This document shows, piece by piece, positions 28,610-37,470 of a DNA stretch of 55,490 nucleotides. Source of the DNA: Glaesserella australis (GTDB lineage: Bacteria; Pseudomonadota; Gammaproteobacteria; Enterobacterales; Pasteurellaceae); the NCBI RefSeq assembly GCF_003260095.1, contig NZ_PTPX01000004.1, positions 1-55,490 on the forward strand. The letters are read 5' to 3'. Both the position numbers and the translations under genes were made by a program. The stretch's first letter is position 1; each line of letters opens with the position of its first letter. The notes beneath the pieces are model-generated. The model was not told where the DNA came from and ran no database searches. It worked only from the letters and a program-made list of their open reading frames with translations.

Positions 28610-29527
28610 TCATTTTCTTTTAAATAACTTATGCCCAACCGCCGATAAAATCGTGCCGGACACCACAATTAATGCACCAATATAACTGAGTAAATTCATA
28701 TCGGGGCTGGCAAAAGTATCAGGGAACAGCCAATGTCCGATACTTGAAAAAATCATAGTAAAAATCGGCAACAAAATGGTGACTACGCTCACTTTCGATG
28801 CGTCCCAATGGTTTAAGGCTTCGGCATAAGCACCATAGCCAATTAGGGTATTTAAGCAACAAAAGATAAAACAGCCAAGTAAGAAACCATCAAATTCGCC
28901 GATTTCCGTTGGGCTGGCAAAGGGGGCTAACAGTACCGCACAGCCGATATAGATGATCAATAAAATCTGCTGCGAACTGAATTTTGCCAGCATCAATTTT
29001 TGGGCGATGCCGTAAGCGACCCAAACAATCGCCGCTCCTGAGCCGACTAAGATCCCAAAGGCATAAGTGCCAAACTGGAAAATTTCCCCGAAGCGATCAT
29101 TAAAAAAGGCGATCAACCCAATTACGAGTAAGCCCAAGCCGATCTTTTGGTGTAAGCCGAACTTCTCTTTGAAAATCACAATGCCACATAAAATCATCGT
29201 AAACGGAGCAAGTTGCCACAACACTTGGCTGGTGGTCGGCGAAATAAAATTTAAGCCGTAGCTAAATAAGAAAAAATTCAGCGATAAGCCTAGCACGCCA
29301 AGCCCGATTAGCCAAAGAAAACGTGGGGTGAAAGCGGTCGGTTTTGGCAATTTTTTTGTCAAGCCTAAAATCAGCAATAGCCCAATGCCTGCCACGACAA
29401 AGCGAATCCAAACTAGCGTTTGAGCGTTCATAATGCTCAACACTTTTTGGGCTGCGATTGGCAAGGCTCCCCACGTCATTGCCGCAAGCAAGGCGAGCGA
29501 AAAGCCGAGTAAAGGGCGTTGTTGCAT
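28610..29527 (-). CDS. EamA/DMT-family transporter, copy 1
   Basis: A 305-residue inner-membrane protein with ten hydrophobic segments arranged as two EamA repeats, the drug/metabolite transporter fold. The substrate is unknown. I chose the ATG at 29527 (MQQRPLLGFSLALLAAM), preceded by AAAGGATTTGAT; the frame runs further upstream into the next gene. It begins 1 base after that gene's stop and is clearly its paralogue: PLLGF near the start, GLHQKIG, FFNDRF, SQQ-LL-IYIGC and CLIFCCLNT are shared. H. influenzae has a single transporter here as I recall, so a tandem duplication is likely. Confidence 0.88.
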   Translation of the reverse strand: MQQRPLLGFSLALLAAMTWGALPIAAQKVLSIMNAQTLVWIRFVVAGIGLLLILGLTKKLPKPTAFTPRFLWLIGLGVLGLSLNFFLFSYGLNFISPTTSQVLWQLAPFTMILCGIVIFKEKFGLHQKIGLGLLVIGLIAFFNDRFGEIFQFGTYAFGILVGSGAAIVWVAYGIAQKLMLAKFSSQQILLIIYIGCAVLLAPFASPTEIGEFDGFLLGCFIFCCLNTLIGYGAYAEALNHWDASKVSVVTILLPIFTMIFSSIGHWLFPDTFASPDMNLLSYIGALIVVSGTILSAVGHKLFKRK

Positions 29528-29528
29528 A

Positions 29529-30461
29529 TCAAATCCTTTTATGTGGTCGAGAAAACAGTTTATGCCCTGCCGCCGATAACATCGCACCGCACACTACCAC
29601 AACCGCACCGAAATGGGTGATGTGGTTGAAATCAGGCTCGTTAAAATGTTCAGGGCTAAGATAAAACGCCAACTGAGAAAATAAAATGGTGCAAATCGGG
29701 ATTAGTGGCATCATCACGCTCACTTTCGTCACTTCCCAACGATTTAACGCTTCCGCATAGCTTCCATAAGCAACCACCGTGTTCAAGCAGCAAAAAATCA
29801 AGCAGGCTAACACAAAGCCAGACAGGTTTTCTGTTTGCGAAAGATCCGCCAAAGGCGTAAACACTAAGCTACAACCACAATAGATAAACAGCAGAACTTG
29901 TTGCGAATTAAAGCGATCTAACATCATCTTTTGCGCAATGCTGTAACAGATCCAAATTAAACTCGCACTGACGGCACAGATCATTCCCCACGCATACTCA
30001 TTCATTTGGGCGAGATCGTCAAAACGGTCGTTAAAAAACAGCACCAAGCCAATTAGGACAATCACAAAGCCGATTTTCTGATGTAAGCCGAAACTCTCTT
30101 TAAACAGATAAACGCCGATAAATGCCATAATCAAGGAAGAAAACGGGCTAATCACTTGACTTGCCGCAGGCGGAATATGGTTTAAGGCAAGGTTGAACAG
30201 ATAAAAATTGCAAGATAAGCCAAACACACCCAACAGCAGTAAAGCGTAGTGGCGGCGGGTTAAAGCGGTCAGTTTCGGCAATTTTTTTGCAAAAAGCAAA
30301 ATCACAAACAGCCCAGCCATCGCACTGATAAAACGAAACCAAACGATTGTTTCGGCGTTCATTACTTTCAGCACCTGTTGTAACGCTATCGGCAACATTC
30401 CCCACATCATTACTGCGGTCAATGCAAAGAAAAAGCCCAATAAAGGTTGTGATTTTGACAT
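29529..30461 (-). CDS. EamA/DMT-family transporter, copy 2
   Basis: A 310-residue, ten-segment membrane protein paralogous to the downstream neighbour and in the same order of motifs (GLHQKIGFVIVLIGLVLFFN, MMLDRFNSQQVLLF, VLACLIFCCLNTV). The C-terminus ends in basic residues (FSRPHKRI), matching the positive-inside rule for a cytoplasmic tail. Both genes keep full length and reading frame, so both are probably active; divergence along the whole length suggests an old duplication. The substrate is unknown. It lies between rpmA and copy 1 and is probably read on from rplU-rpmA only weakly, as a terminator intervenes. Confidence 0.88.
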   Translation of the reverse strand: MSKSQPLLGFFFALTAVMMWGMLPIALQQVLKVMNAETIVWFRFISAMAGLFVILLFAKKLPKLTALTRRHYALLLLGVFGLSCNFYLFNLALNHIPPAASQVISPFSSLIMAFIGVYLFKESFGLHQKIGFVIVLIGLVLFFNDRFDDLAQMNEYAWGMICAVSASLIWICYSIAQKMMLDRFNSQQVLLFIYCGCSLVFTPLADLSQTENLSGFVLACLIFCCLNTVVAYGSYAEALNRWEVTKVSVMMPLIPICTILFSQLAFYLSPEHFNEPDFNHITHFGAVVVVCGAMLSAAGHKLFSRPHKRI

Positions 30462-30474
30462 TATTTATCGCTTA

Positions 30475-30510
30475 ATAAAAAACCCCGCTAAAAATTAGCG
30501 GGGCATTTTA
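30475..30510 (-). terminator. Rho-independent terminator after rpmA
   Basis: On the minus strand CCCCGCTAA-TTTTTAGCGGGG forms a GC-rich hairpin followed by TTTTTTATT. It sits just beyond rpmA and separates the ribosomal genes from the transporters. Confidence 0.88.
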
Positions 30511-30527
30511 ATCATTTCTTTTGAAGA

Positions 30528-30785
30528 TTATTCAGCAACGATGCTGACATATTTACGGCTTTTCTCGCCTTTTACTTCAAATTTTACTTTACCGTCTGCA
30601 GTTGCAAATAAAGTGTGGTCTTTACCCATACCTACATTTGTACCTGCGTGGAATTTTGTACCACGTTGACGAACGATGATGCTACCTGCTAATACAGATT
30701 CGCCACCGAAACGTTTAACACCAAGGCGTTTAGCTTCAGAGTCACGACCGTTACGAGTTGAACCACCAGCTTTTTTAGTTGCCAT
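30528..30785 (-). CDS. rpmA: 50S ribosomal protein L27
   Basis: The 85-residue product [20 protein letters not shown] carries the N-terminal glycine-rich tail that reaches the peptidyl transferase centre, followed by LGVKRFGG and [22 protein letters not shown]. Length and sequence match E. coli L27 (85). The ribosome-binding site AGAGGAGATCA is strong. It is co-transcribed after rplU with a 20-base gap. Confidence 0.97.
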   Translation of the reverse strand: MATKKAGGSTRNGRDSEAKRLGVKRFGGESVLAGSIIVRQRGTKFHAGTNVGMGKDHTLFATADGKVKFEVKGEKSRKYVSIVAE

Positions 30786-30805
30786 CTACTTGATCTCCTC
30801 TGAAA

Positions 30806-31117
30806 TTATGCTTGAATCCCAGTGATTTTCACTTCTGTGAACCACTGACGATGACCTTGTTGTTTACGGCTGTGTTTACGACGACGGAATTTAACGATGC
30901 GAACTTTTTCGCCACGACCGTGTGCAACCACTTCTGCCACTACTTTACCGCCAGCAACAACTGGGGTACCGATTTTAACATCTTCACCATTAACGACCAT
31001 TAACACTGAGTCGAACTCAACTTTTTCACCAGTTGCTACTTCAAGTTTTTCTAAACGAACAACTTGACCTTCGCTTACTCGGTGTTGTTTGCCGCCACTT
31101 TGGAAAACTGCGTACAT
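30806..31117 (-). CDS. rplU: 50S ribosomal protein L21
   Basis: A 103-residue protein beginning [18 protein letters not shown] and containing [16 protein letters not shown], both L21 signatures. It binds 23S rRNA in the large subunit. It heads the rplU-rpmA operon, whose order with obgE downstream is widely conserved in bacteria. The start at 31117 is preceded by GCGGAGTAAAT. Confidence 0.97.
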   Translation of the reverse strand: MYAVFQSGGKQHRVSEGQVVRLEKLEVATGEKVEFDSVLMVVNGEDVKIGTPVVAGGKVVAEVVAHGRGEKVRIVKFRRRKHSRKQQGHRQWFTEVKITGIQA

Positions 31118-31254
31118 ATTTACTCCGCTAATTTGTGCCTATCGCTTTGCGTTTGGCACTCTCAAATTCATATAAAATAGGTGGACAATTCTACGCAAAA
31201 ACTCAAATGAGAGCAAGCGAGAAATTGATAAAAATAAGAAATTATTCAAAAACA

Positions 31255-31296
31255 AATAAAAAAGACCGTTCAAAATGAGATCTTGAAACGATCTTT
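31255..31296 (-). terminator. terminator hairpin after nagA
   Basis: On the minus strand AAAGATCGTTTCAA and TTGAACGGTCTTT form an imperfect stem followed by TTTATTTG. It lies about 35 bases beyond the nagA stop. Confidence 0.65.
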
Positions 31297-31329
31297 TATT
31301 AGTTCAAATTTGGTAGACAATCACTCAAA

Positions 31330-32481
31330 TTATAATTGAGACCACTTCCAATGACCATTTACCGATGTGCCAATCACTTCAAACTGATTGTTAAATGCGG
31401 TTAAATTCGCGATCTTACCAGATTCAATTGATCCTAGAGTATCTTCAACGTGGATCGCTCGCGCTGGATAAAGGGTACACATACGGATCACTTCATCTAA
31501 CGTCAGATCGGTGTTTTGCATCATATTACGAATAGATTCGATCATTGTAATTGCTGCGCCGCCAAGGCTACCGAACTCATCAACACATTTGCCATCTTTA
31601 TACAGCACTTTTTTACCAACAAAGATAAAGTACTCCATATCTTTTGTGCCTGCTGGAGCAACAGCATCAGTAACAATCACTAACTTGTCGCCTTTAACTT
31701 TCTTCGCAATCCGAACATTACTCCAATCCACGTGCAAGCCGTCCACGATAATACCCGTGTAAATATCGCTGTCCAACACAGCCCCAACTACACCGCCATC
31801 ACGCCCCGAGCTAATCGGCGACATCGCATTGTGTAGATGAGTTGCAAAGCCAATACCTTCTTGAATGCGCTGTTTGGCTTGAGCAAAGGTCGCATTTGAG
31901 TGTCCGATAGAGACAATAATTCCTGCATCCACAAATTTTTGAATATGATCTGCCGTTGGGTTTTCTGCTGCAAGGGTTAATTTTGTGATCACATCACCGT
32001 TTTTGCACAGAAAATCTAACATCTCTGGATTAATTTCACGGATATATTCAGGACGGTGAACGCCTTTTTTCGCCACGCTTAAATAAGGTCCTTCTAAATG
32101 TAAACCCAATGCCTGATTTTTATGCTTCGCCAAATAATCACGCATTACTTGCACTGCTTCTTTCATACCTTCATCTGAATCAGTAATAAACGTTGGCAAA
32201 TAGCTTGTTGTACCTGATTTCAGGTTGGTTTCTTGCATAATTTCTAGGGTTTGAACGGTAGTTTCTTCATTAAACATCACACCGCCACAACCATTAAGCT
32301 GCAAATCAATAAAACCAGCAGAAAGGTTTGCCCCTTCTAAATCAATTTGAAAAAGATCTTCAGTTAAATCTTTTTGATGAACAATTTTCTCAATTTTTTC
32401 ATTATTAATAATTACTGCGTGTTGATACAACACTTCACTACCTGTATAAATCACGCCATTCATTAAAGCATATCGACTCAT
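31330..32481 (-). CDS. nagA: N-acetylglucosamine-6-phosphate deacetylase
   Basis: NagA removes acetate from GlcNAc-6-phosphate, giving glucosamine-6-phosphate for NagB. The 383 residues show an amidohydrolase fold: DLQLNGCGG near 60, LHLEGPYLS near 130 (metal glutamate), SIGHSNA and THLHNAMSPIS (metal histidines), and VTDAVAPAG with the catalytic aspartate. It starts 8 bases after nagB and ends at a hairpin. In pathogens of this family the pathway also feeds on host amino sugars and sialic acid breakdown products. Confidence 0.96.
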   Translation of the reverse strand: MSRYALMNGVIYTGSEVLYQHAVIINNEKIEKIVHQKDLTEDLFQIDLEGANLSAGFIDLQLNGCGGVMFNEETTVQTLEIMQETNLKSGTTSYLPTFITDSDEGMKEAVQVMRDYLAKHKNQALGLHLEGPYLSVAKKGVHRPEYIREINPEMLDFLCKNGDVITKLTLAAENPTADHIQKFVDAGIIVSIGHSNATFAQAKQRIQEGIGFATHLHNAMSPISSGRDGGVVGAVLDSDIYTGIIVDGLHVDWSNVRIAKKVKGDKLVIVTDAVAPAGTKDMEYFIFVGKKVLYKDGKCVDEFGSLGGAAITMIESIRNMMQNTDLTLDEVIRMCTLYPARAIHVEDTLGSIESGKIANLTAFNNQFEVIGTSVNGHWKWSQL

Positions 32482-32489
32482 TTTTCCTC

Positions 32490-33284
32490 CTAACGTGCTA
32501 CATTTTGTTCTAGCTGTTTGAAATACTTCACTGTTTTCACTTTTAATTCCTGTGTGGCAGGTTCATCGCAAACCACTACAGCACGACGATGTAATTGTAA
32601 CGCACTGATTGTCCAAAGATGATTTACTGGACCTTCGACACAAGCTTGCAATGCGAGAGCTTTATTGTATCCCGTCACCAAAACCAACACTTCTTCTGCG
32701 TCCATCAAGGTCCCAACTCCAACGGTCAAGGCAAATTTCGGCACTTTATTCACATCATTATCAAAGAAGCGAGAATTAGCGATCAAAGTATCTTCCGTTA
32801 AAGTCTTAATGCGTGTACGAGAACTCAAGGACGATGCTGGCTCATTAAACGCAATATGCCCATCAACCCCGACACCACCTATAAAGAGATGAATTTTGCC
32901 ATAAGAACGGATTTTCGCCTCATAACGTTCACACTCCGCATCCACATCGTCCACCATACCATTTAGGATATTCACATTTTCAACAGGAATATCAATATGA
33001 TTGAAGAAATTGTGGAACATAAAATAGTGGTAGCTCTCCTTATGTTCAGGCGGAAGCCCTACATATTCGTCCATATTGAAGGTCACCACATTTTTAAAAC
33101 TCACTTCCCCCGCTTGATAGAGCTTGATCAACTCCTTGTAAGTTTGCAGTGGCGTCCCTCCCGTAGGTAAACCCAACACAAACGGCTTCTCCGCCGTTGG
33201 CCCAAACGCATTAATTTTATCCGCAATATAACGAGCAGCCCATTTGCTCACCTGTTCTGCGGTATCCAAAGGCACTAAACGCAT
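32490..33284 (-). CDS. nagB: glucosamine-6-phosphate deaminase
   Basis: NagB converts glucosamine-6-phosphate to fructose-6-phosphate and ammonia. The 264-residue protein has [15 protein letters not shown] near 35-49, [10 protein letters not shown] near 68-77 (catalytic Asp), [16 protein letters not shown] and SRTRIKTL. I placed the start at 33284 (MRLVPLDT), with TAGGAGAATTT upstream; the frame is open 13 codons further but lacks a site. It is first in a nagBA operon with no nagC or nagE nearby, and a CRP site upstream suggests cAMP control. Confidence 0.96.
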   Translation of the reverse strand: MRLVPLDTAEQVSKWAARYIADKINAFGPTAEKPFVLGLPTGGTPLQTYKELIKLYQAGEVSFKNVVTFNMDEYVGLPPEHKESYHYFMFHNFFNHIDIPVENVNILNGMVDDVDAECERYEAKIRSYGKIHLFIGGVGVDGHIAFNEPASSLSSRTRIKTLTEDTLIANSRFFDNDVNKVPKFALTVGVGTLMDAEEVLVLVTGYNKALALQACVEGPVNHLWTISALQLHRRAVVVCDEPATQELKVKTVKYFKQLEQNVAR

Positions 33285-33373
33285 AAATTCTCCTATAAAA
33301 TTAAATCTGAAATAAAACTTCACTAATTATAATTATAAAGAATAATTTACTTCATTTGTGGAAAATCTATCTA

Positions 33374-33395
33374 AAATTTGAACAAGATCACAATT
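33374..33395 (-). promoter_or_regulatory. CRP-binding site before nagB
   Basis: TTTGA-ACAAGA-TCACA (33377-33392) matches the CRP core at nine of ten positions with A/T flanks. Two overlapping TATAAT-like -10 boxes lie on the minus strand at 33326-33337, which puts the CRP centre 60-66 bases before the likely start, a class I arrangement. The rest of the gene-free stretch 33285-33613 is AT-rich and holds the repeat at 33466. Confidence 0.65.
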
Positions 33396-33465
33396 TAGGT
33401 TATGGTCTGTGGATAATTTATATTTTTGTTATTGCGTGGTCATTGTATCGCTCAGTATTCCATTC

Positions 33466-33513
33466 CCTTCCCCCGTTTACGGGGGAAGGTGCCGAAGGCG
33501 GAAGGGGGGAATA
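33466..33513. repeat. palindromic repeat between nagB and rsmD
   Basis: CCCTTCCCCCGTTTACGGGG then GAAGG is a hairpin with arms CCTTCCCCCG/CGGGGGAAGG, followed by TGCCGAAGGCGGAAGGGGGG. Such GC-rich palindromes in AT-rich spacers recur in many bacterial genomes. No gene is associated with it. Confidence 0.65.
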
Positions 33514-33613
33514 CAAGCCATTACTTTTTGAAAACACACTTTTTCTGAACTTTTTAAAAGAAAAATTACATTTTTTCTGAAAATTTTTAGAGAAAAATTA
33601 CACTTTTTCTAAA

Positions 33614-34204
33614 TCACCCCACTCTCACCAACCTACTCACCACCTGCCCTGCGGTTTTTTCTTTGACGATCTGCCAATGTTTAGGCAAGTCTAACGGTGG
33701 GTGATTTTTTTCGGTTTCCACATAGATTAAAGCGTTCTCTGCTAACCAGCCGTTTTGTGCAAGATAAGCAAGCACTTGCGGAACAAAGCCTTGATGAAAA
33801 GGGGGATCGACAAACACGATGTCAAAAGGTTCTGCACTGTTTTGTTGGGCAAGAAACTGCAAGCTGTCGGTGTGGATCACCTTGCCGTTTTCCGTTTTTA
33901 AGCTCACTAGATTCTTTTTAAGCTGATTTGCAGCATCTGCAAATTTTTCAAGAAAAGTCACCGCTTGTGCTTGGCGAGATAGGGCTTCAATCCCAAGTGA
34001 GCCACTGCCTGCAAAGCAATCCAAACAACGAGAACCTGCAATATCCATCATCAACCAGTTAAACAGAGTTTCTTTGACCCGATCTGTTGTCGGGCGTAGC
34101 CCTTCGGCATTTAACACGGGCAATTTCCGCCCACGCCATAAACCTGCAATGACACGGACTTCGCCTGTGGGTCTGCTTTGTGTAGAATTTCGAGTTTTTT
34201 TCAT
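33614..34204 (-). CDS. rsmD: 16S rRNA (guanine966-N2)-methyltransferase RsmD
   Basis: RsmD methylates G966 of 16S rRNA in the assembled small subunit. The 196-residue enzyme has GLWRGRKLPV, LRPTTDRVKETLFNWL, the SAM site DCFAGSGSLGIEAL and the catalytic VFVDPPF motif near 130. The length matches E. coli RsmD (198). Divergent rsmD and ftsY is also the E. coli order. A perfect uptake signal lies inside the gene (33960-33968). Confidence 0.95.
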   Translation of the reverse strand: MKKTRNSTQSRPTGEVRVIAGLWRGRKLPVLNAEGLRPTTDRVKETLFNWLMMDIAGSRCLDCFAGSGSLGIEALSRQAQAVTFLEKFADAANQLKKNLVSLKTENGKVIHTDSLQFLAQQNSAEPFDIVFVDPPFHQGFVPQVLAYLAQNGWLAENALIYVETEKNHPPLDLPKHWQIVKEKTAGQVVSRLVRVG

Positions 34205-34295
34205 ACTAAACCGTAAAAATTTTGCTTAAAAATGATAGACTAATACACATCAGTTTCAGATTGCTGACAAATTTTAATTTGACGTGGCAAACATC

Positions 34296-34366
34296 GTAGG
34301 GTGGGTCTTGACCCACCAATAAAATCAAGACGTTATGATAAATGGTGGGTCAAGACCCACCCTACA
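34296..34366. repeat. palindromic repeat between rsmD and ftsY
   Basis: GTAGGGTGGGTCTTGACCCA then CCA faces TGGTGGGTCAAGACCCACCC then TAC; the arms of about 23 bases are exact inverted copies and each is itself palindromic (GGGTCTTGACCC). It shares GTAGGGTGGG with the repeat at 28540. It lies in the divergent rsmD-ftsY region. Confidence 0.82.
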
Positions 34367-34455
34367 AATGACTTTGTTAATAATCCGAAACCAATATGTA
34401 TAAGTTTATTCCATTTTCGTCCAAAATGGATTTTTTAATTTTAAGAGAGTAAAAA

Positions 34456-35844
34456 ATGGCAGAAGAAAATAAGAAGAAAGGTTTTTGGTCGTGGTTAGGC
34501 TTTGGTAAAAAGGAAGAAGCCACAGAGACGACTGAAGAAAAAGTTGAAGAAAATATCGAAGAGAAAGCGGAAGAACAAGTGGCTGAACCGACAGAACAAG
34601 CGGTCAGTTTTGAACAAGATTTTGCAAAAGATGAAGCTCCTGTCGAAGAACAGATTGAAGAGATCGAAAACGTTGTAGAAACACCTGCTGAAGTAGTGGA
34701 GCAAATTGTTGAGCCCGTTGAACAAATTGAAGAGATTGTAGAAACTGCCAATGAACAAAACGACGATTTGCAAATTTCTGAGCAAAACCTACCGCTTGTA
34801 GAAAATGAAACAGTGGAAGAACTTCAAGAAATAGAACAAGAACCTGAAGTCGTTGAAGAAGAAAACCATCTTGAAGACACTGTTCAAGCTGATGAATATC
34901 AAGAAAAACCTGCCAGTGAGGGCGGTTTTTTTAGCCGTTTAATCAAAGGCTTAATCAAAACCAAGCAAAGTATTGGCTCGGGGTTCCGTAATTTCTTTAG
35001 TGGCAAGAAGATTGATGATGAACTGTTTGAAGAGCTTGAAGAACAGTTGCTTGTGGCGGATTTGGGTATGCCAACCACCACCAAAATCATCAAAAACTTA
35101 ACAGAACACGCTACCAAACAGCAGTTGCGTGATGCGGAATTGCTCTATCAACAGCTCAAAGTAGAACTGGCGGACGTGTTACGCCCTGTGGCTCAGCCGT
35201 TGGTTTTAACGGATAAAAAACCGTATGTGATATTAATGGTTGGCGTAAACGGCGTAGGAAAAACCACCACGATTGGTAAACTGGCTCGCAAGTTCCAAGT
35301 AGAAGGCAAATCAGTGATGTTGGCGGCTGGGGATACTTTCCGTGCGGCTGCGGTGGAGCAGTTGCAAGTGTGGGGCGAACGCAACCATATTCCTGTGGTG
35401 GCTCAAAGCACAGGGGCGGACTCGGCATCGGTGATTTTTGATGCAATGCAGTCGGCAGCAGCAAAAGGAATTGATGTGTTGATTGCCGATACCGCAGGGC
35501 GTTTGCAGAACAAAAATAATCTAATGGACGAGTTGAAAAAAATCGTGCGAGTGATGAAAAAATATGATGAAACTGCACCGCACGAAATTATGCTCACCCT
35601 TGACGCTGGTACGGGGCAAAATGCGATCAGTCAGGCGAAATTGTTTAATGAAGCGGTCGGTTTAACGGGGATTACTCTCACCAAATTGGACGGCACAGCG
35701 AAAGGCGGTGTGATCTTTGCCATTGCTGATCAATTTAACATTCCAATTCGATTTATTGGCGTAGGCGAAAAAATTGATGACTTGCGCCCATTCAATGCGG
35801 AAGAATTTATCGAAGCTTTATTTACTCACGAGGACGAGAAATAA
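34456..35844 (+). CDS. ftsY: signal recognition particle receptor FtsY
   Basis: FtsY receives ribosome-nascent chain-SRP complexes at the membrane and is an SRP-type GTPase. The 462-residue protein has a long acidic A domain (about 1-155, rich in E and V) and then the NG domain. The NG domain carries GVNGVGKTTTIGKLA (263-277), AAGDTFRAAAVEQL, DTAGRLQNKNNLMDEL and TKLDGTAKGG. Two perfect uptake signals in opposite orientation (34596 and 34791) fall inside the acidic domain and shape its peptide sequence. Its stop overlaps the ftsE start by one base, so ftsY, ftsE and ftsX are one operon. Confidence 0.97.
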   Translation: MAEENKKKGFWSWLGFGKKEEATETTEEKVEENIEEKAEEQVAEPTEQAVSFEQDFAKDEAPVEEQIEEIENVVETPAEVVEQIVEPVEQIEEIVETANEQNDDLQISEQNLPLVENETVEELQEIEQEPEVVEEENHLEDTVQADEYQEKPASEGGFFSRLIKGLIKTKQSIGSGFRNFFSGKKIDDELFEELEEQLLVADLGMPTTTKIIKNLTEHATKQQLRDAELLYQQLKVELADVLRPVAQPLVLTDKKPYVILMVGVNGVGKTTTIGKLARKFQVEGKSVMLAAGDTFRAAAVEQLQVWGERNHIPVVAQSTGADSASVIFDAMQSAAAKGIDVLIADTAGRLQNKNNLMDELKKIVRVMKKYDETAPHEIMLTLDAGTGQNAISQAKLFNEAVGLTGITLTKLDGTAKGGVIFAIADQFNIPIRFIGVGEKIDDLRPFNAEEFIEALFTHEDEK

Positions 35845-36497
35845 TGATCAAATTTACCAATGTGAGCAAAGCCTATAAGGGCGGCGGACGACCTGCTCTA
35901 CAAGGCATTAGCTTTCATTTAGCTCAAGGCGAAATGAAATATATTACAGGGCATTCAGGGGCAGGAAAAACAACACTGCTCAAACTGATTATGGGGATTG
36001 AGCGTGCAAATGGTGGACAAGTCGTTTTTAATGGACACGACATCACTCGCCTTGCAGAGCATGAATTGCCGTTCTTACGTCGTCAAATTGGTATGGTTCA
36101 CCAAAATTACAGCCTACTGAGCGATCGCTCTATTCTTGATAATGTTGCTTTACCATTAATTATTATGGGTGTGAACCAAACTGTCGCTGAACGTGAAGCA
36201 AGACTTGCCCTTGCGCGTGTTGGTTTGGAAAATAAAGTGAATTTCAGACCGCTTCACCTGTCAGGCGGTGAACAACAACGTGTTGATATTGCTAGAGCCA
36301 TTGTGCATCGCCCACAGCTTCTTCTTGCAGATGAACCTACAGGAAATTTAGACGACAAACTCTCCTTTGAGATTTTCCGCTTGTTTGAAGAGTTTAACAA
36401 AGCAGGTACAACGGTGCTGATTGCCACTCACGACACAAATATTATTGCTCAACGCCCAAAACCTTGTTTGGTCTTGGAAGAAGGTCATTTAAAGTAA
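35844..36497 (+). CDS. ftsE: cell division ATP-binding protein FtsE
   Basis: FtsE is the ATPase of FtsEX, which activates septal peptidoglycan hydrolases through periplasmic partners. The 217 residues include Walker A GHSGAGKTT near 38-46, the signature LSGGEQQRV and Walker B LLLADEPTGNLD, with the switch histidine in ATHD. The ATG overlaps the ftsY stop (TAATG), so translation is probably coupled. ftsX follows after 9 bases. Confidence 0.96.
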   Translation: MIKFTNVSKAYKGGGRPALQGISFHLAQGEMKYITGHSGAGKTTLLKLIMGIERANGGQVVFNGHDITRLAEHELPFLRRQIGMVHQNYSLLSDRSILDNVALPLIIMGVNQTVAEREARLALARVGLENKVNFRPLHLSGGEQQRVDIARAIVHRPQLLLADEPTGNLDDKLSFEIFRLFEEFNKAGTTVLIATHDTNIIAQRPKPCLVLEEGHLK

Positions 36498-36506
36498 GGA
36501 TCAATC

Positions 36507-37433
36507 ATGCTTAACTCACTTAGTGCTCAAACTCGTTTTATTTTGCGTTCAGTATGGCAGGACTTACTTAAACGTAAATTTGGTACCTTCTTAACGGTGC
36601 TTGTTATCGCAGTTTCTCTCACGATTCCAACCGTCAGCTACTTACTTTGGAAGAATACAAGTCAAGCGGCGGCTGAATTTTATCCTGAGCCTGAACTCAC
36701 GGTTTACTTGCATAAGAATCTTGCGGAACACGATGTAAATGCGGTCGTAGAACGCATTCGCCAATTTGATACCGATAAAATTGAATCGCTAAATTATATT
36801 TCCCGTCAACAAAGCTTAGATGAATTTCGTACTTGGTCTGGATTTGGTGAGGCATTAGATATTTTAGATGATAATCCTTTACCTGCTGTTGTCGTACTCA
36901 AACCTAAAAAAGAGTTTAGTACTCCAGATAATATGTTAGAACTACGTAATGGCTTACAAAATATCAAAGGTGTTCAAGAAGTTCGATTAGATAACGGTTG
37001 GATAGAAAAACTGACAGCACTAAGCCAACTTATTGCTCGAATTGCAGTGACTTGTACCGTTCTTATGTTAATTGCGGTCTTCCTTGTAATTGGCAATAGT
37101 GTGCGATCTGATGTCTCTAACAGTAAAGCTTCTATTGATATCATGCAATTATTAGGCGCCACGGACCACTTTATTTCAAGACCATTTCTCTATATCGGTA
37201 TGATTTATGGTTTATTAGGAAGCTTACTTGCGATGCTCTTCAGTCTTATGACGATCAGCTATTTTACAGGCGTAGTTCGCTATGTATCTGATATGTTTAC
37301 GGTAAAATTTGAACTACACGGTTTTGATATTAGTGAAGGGATTTTTATTATTGTTTTAAGCGTCTTTTTGGGCTGGCTTTCTGCCAAAATAGCCACGAAT
37401 CGCTATATACAAAAGATAGGATCTCGATATTAA
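36507..37433 (+). CDS. ftsX: cell division protein FtsX
   Basis: The membrane half of FtsEX. The 308-residue protein has a cytoplasmic N-terminal part and a first membrane segment near 27-47. A periplasmic loop follows (about 50-170) that would contact the hydrolase activator, and three further segments lie near 178-200, 230-255 and 280-300, the FtsX topology. In E. coli rpoH follows ftsX; here a terminator and the convergent corA follow instead. Confidence 0.95.
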   Translation: MLNSLSAQTRFILRSVWQDLLKRKFGTFLTVLVIAVSLTIPTVSYLLWKNTSQAAAEFYPEPELTVYLHKNLAEHDVNAVVERIRQFDTDKIESLNYISRQQSLDEFRTWSGFGEALDILDDNPLPAVVVLKPKKEFSTPDNMLELRNGLQNIKGVQEVRLDNGWIEKLTALSQLIARIAVTCTVLMLIAVFLVIGNSVRSDVSNSKASIDIMQLLGATDHFISRPFLYIGMIYGLLGSLLAMLFSLMTISYFTGVVRYVSDMFTVKFELHGFDISEGIFIIVLSVFLGWLSAKIATNRYIQKIGSRY

Positions 37434-37437
37434 GAAA

Positions 37438-37468
37438 AAAAAGAGGAAGTTTGAAGACTTCCTCTTTT
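37438..37468. terminator. bidirectional terminator between ftsX and corA
   Basis: AAAGAGGAAGT-TTGAAG-ACTTCCTCTTT with T-rich flanks on both strands, an 11-base perfect stem between convergent genes. Confidence 0.9.
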
Positions 37469-37470
37469 CT

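Noticed and set aside
33356-33580. 74-residue plus-strand frame between nagB and rsmD
   Set aside because: It runs through the nagB control region and a palindromic repeat, has no ribosome-binding site and no protein-like middle section.
35156-35578. 140-residue minus-strand frame inside ftsY
   Set aside because: It lies antisense to the conserved GTPase motifs of FtsY, whose frame is certain.
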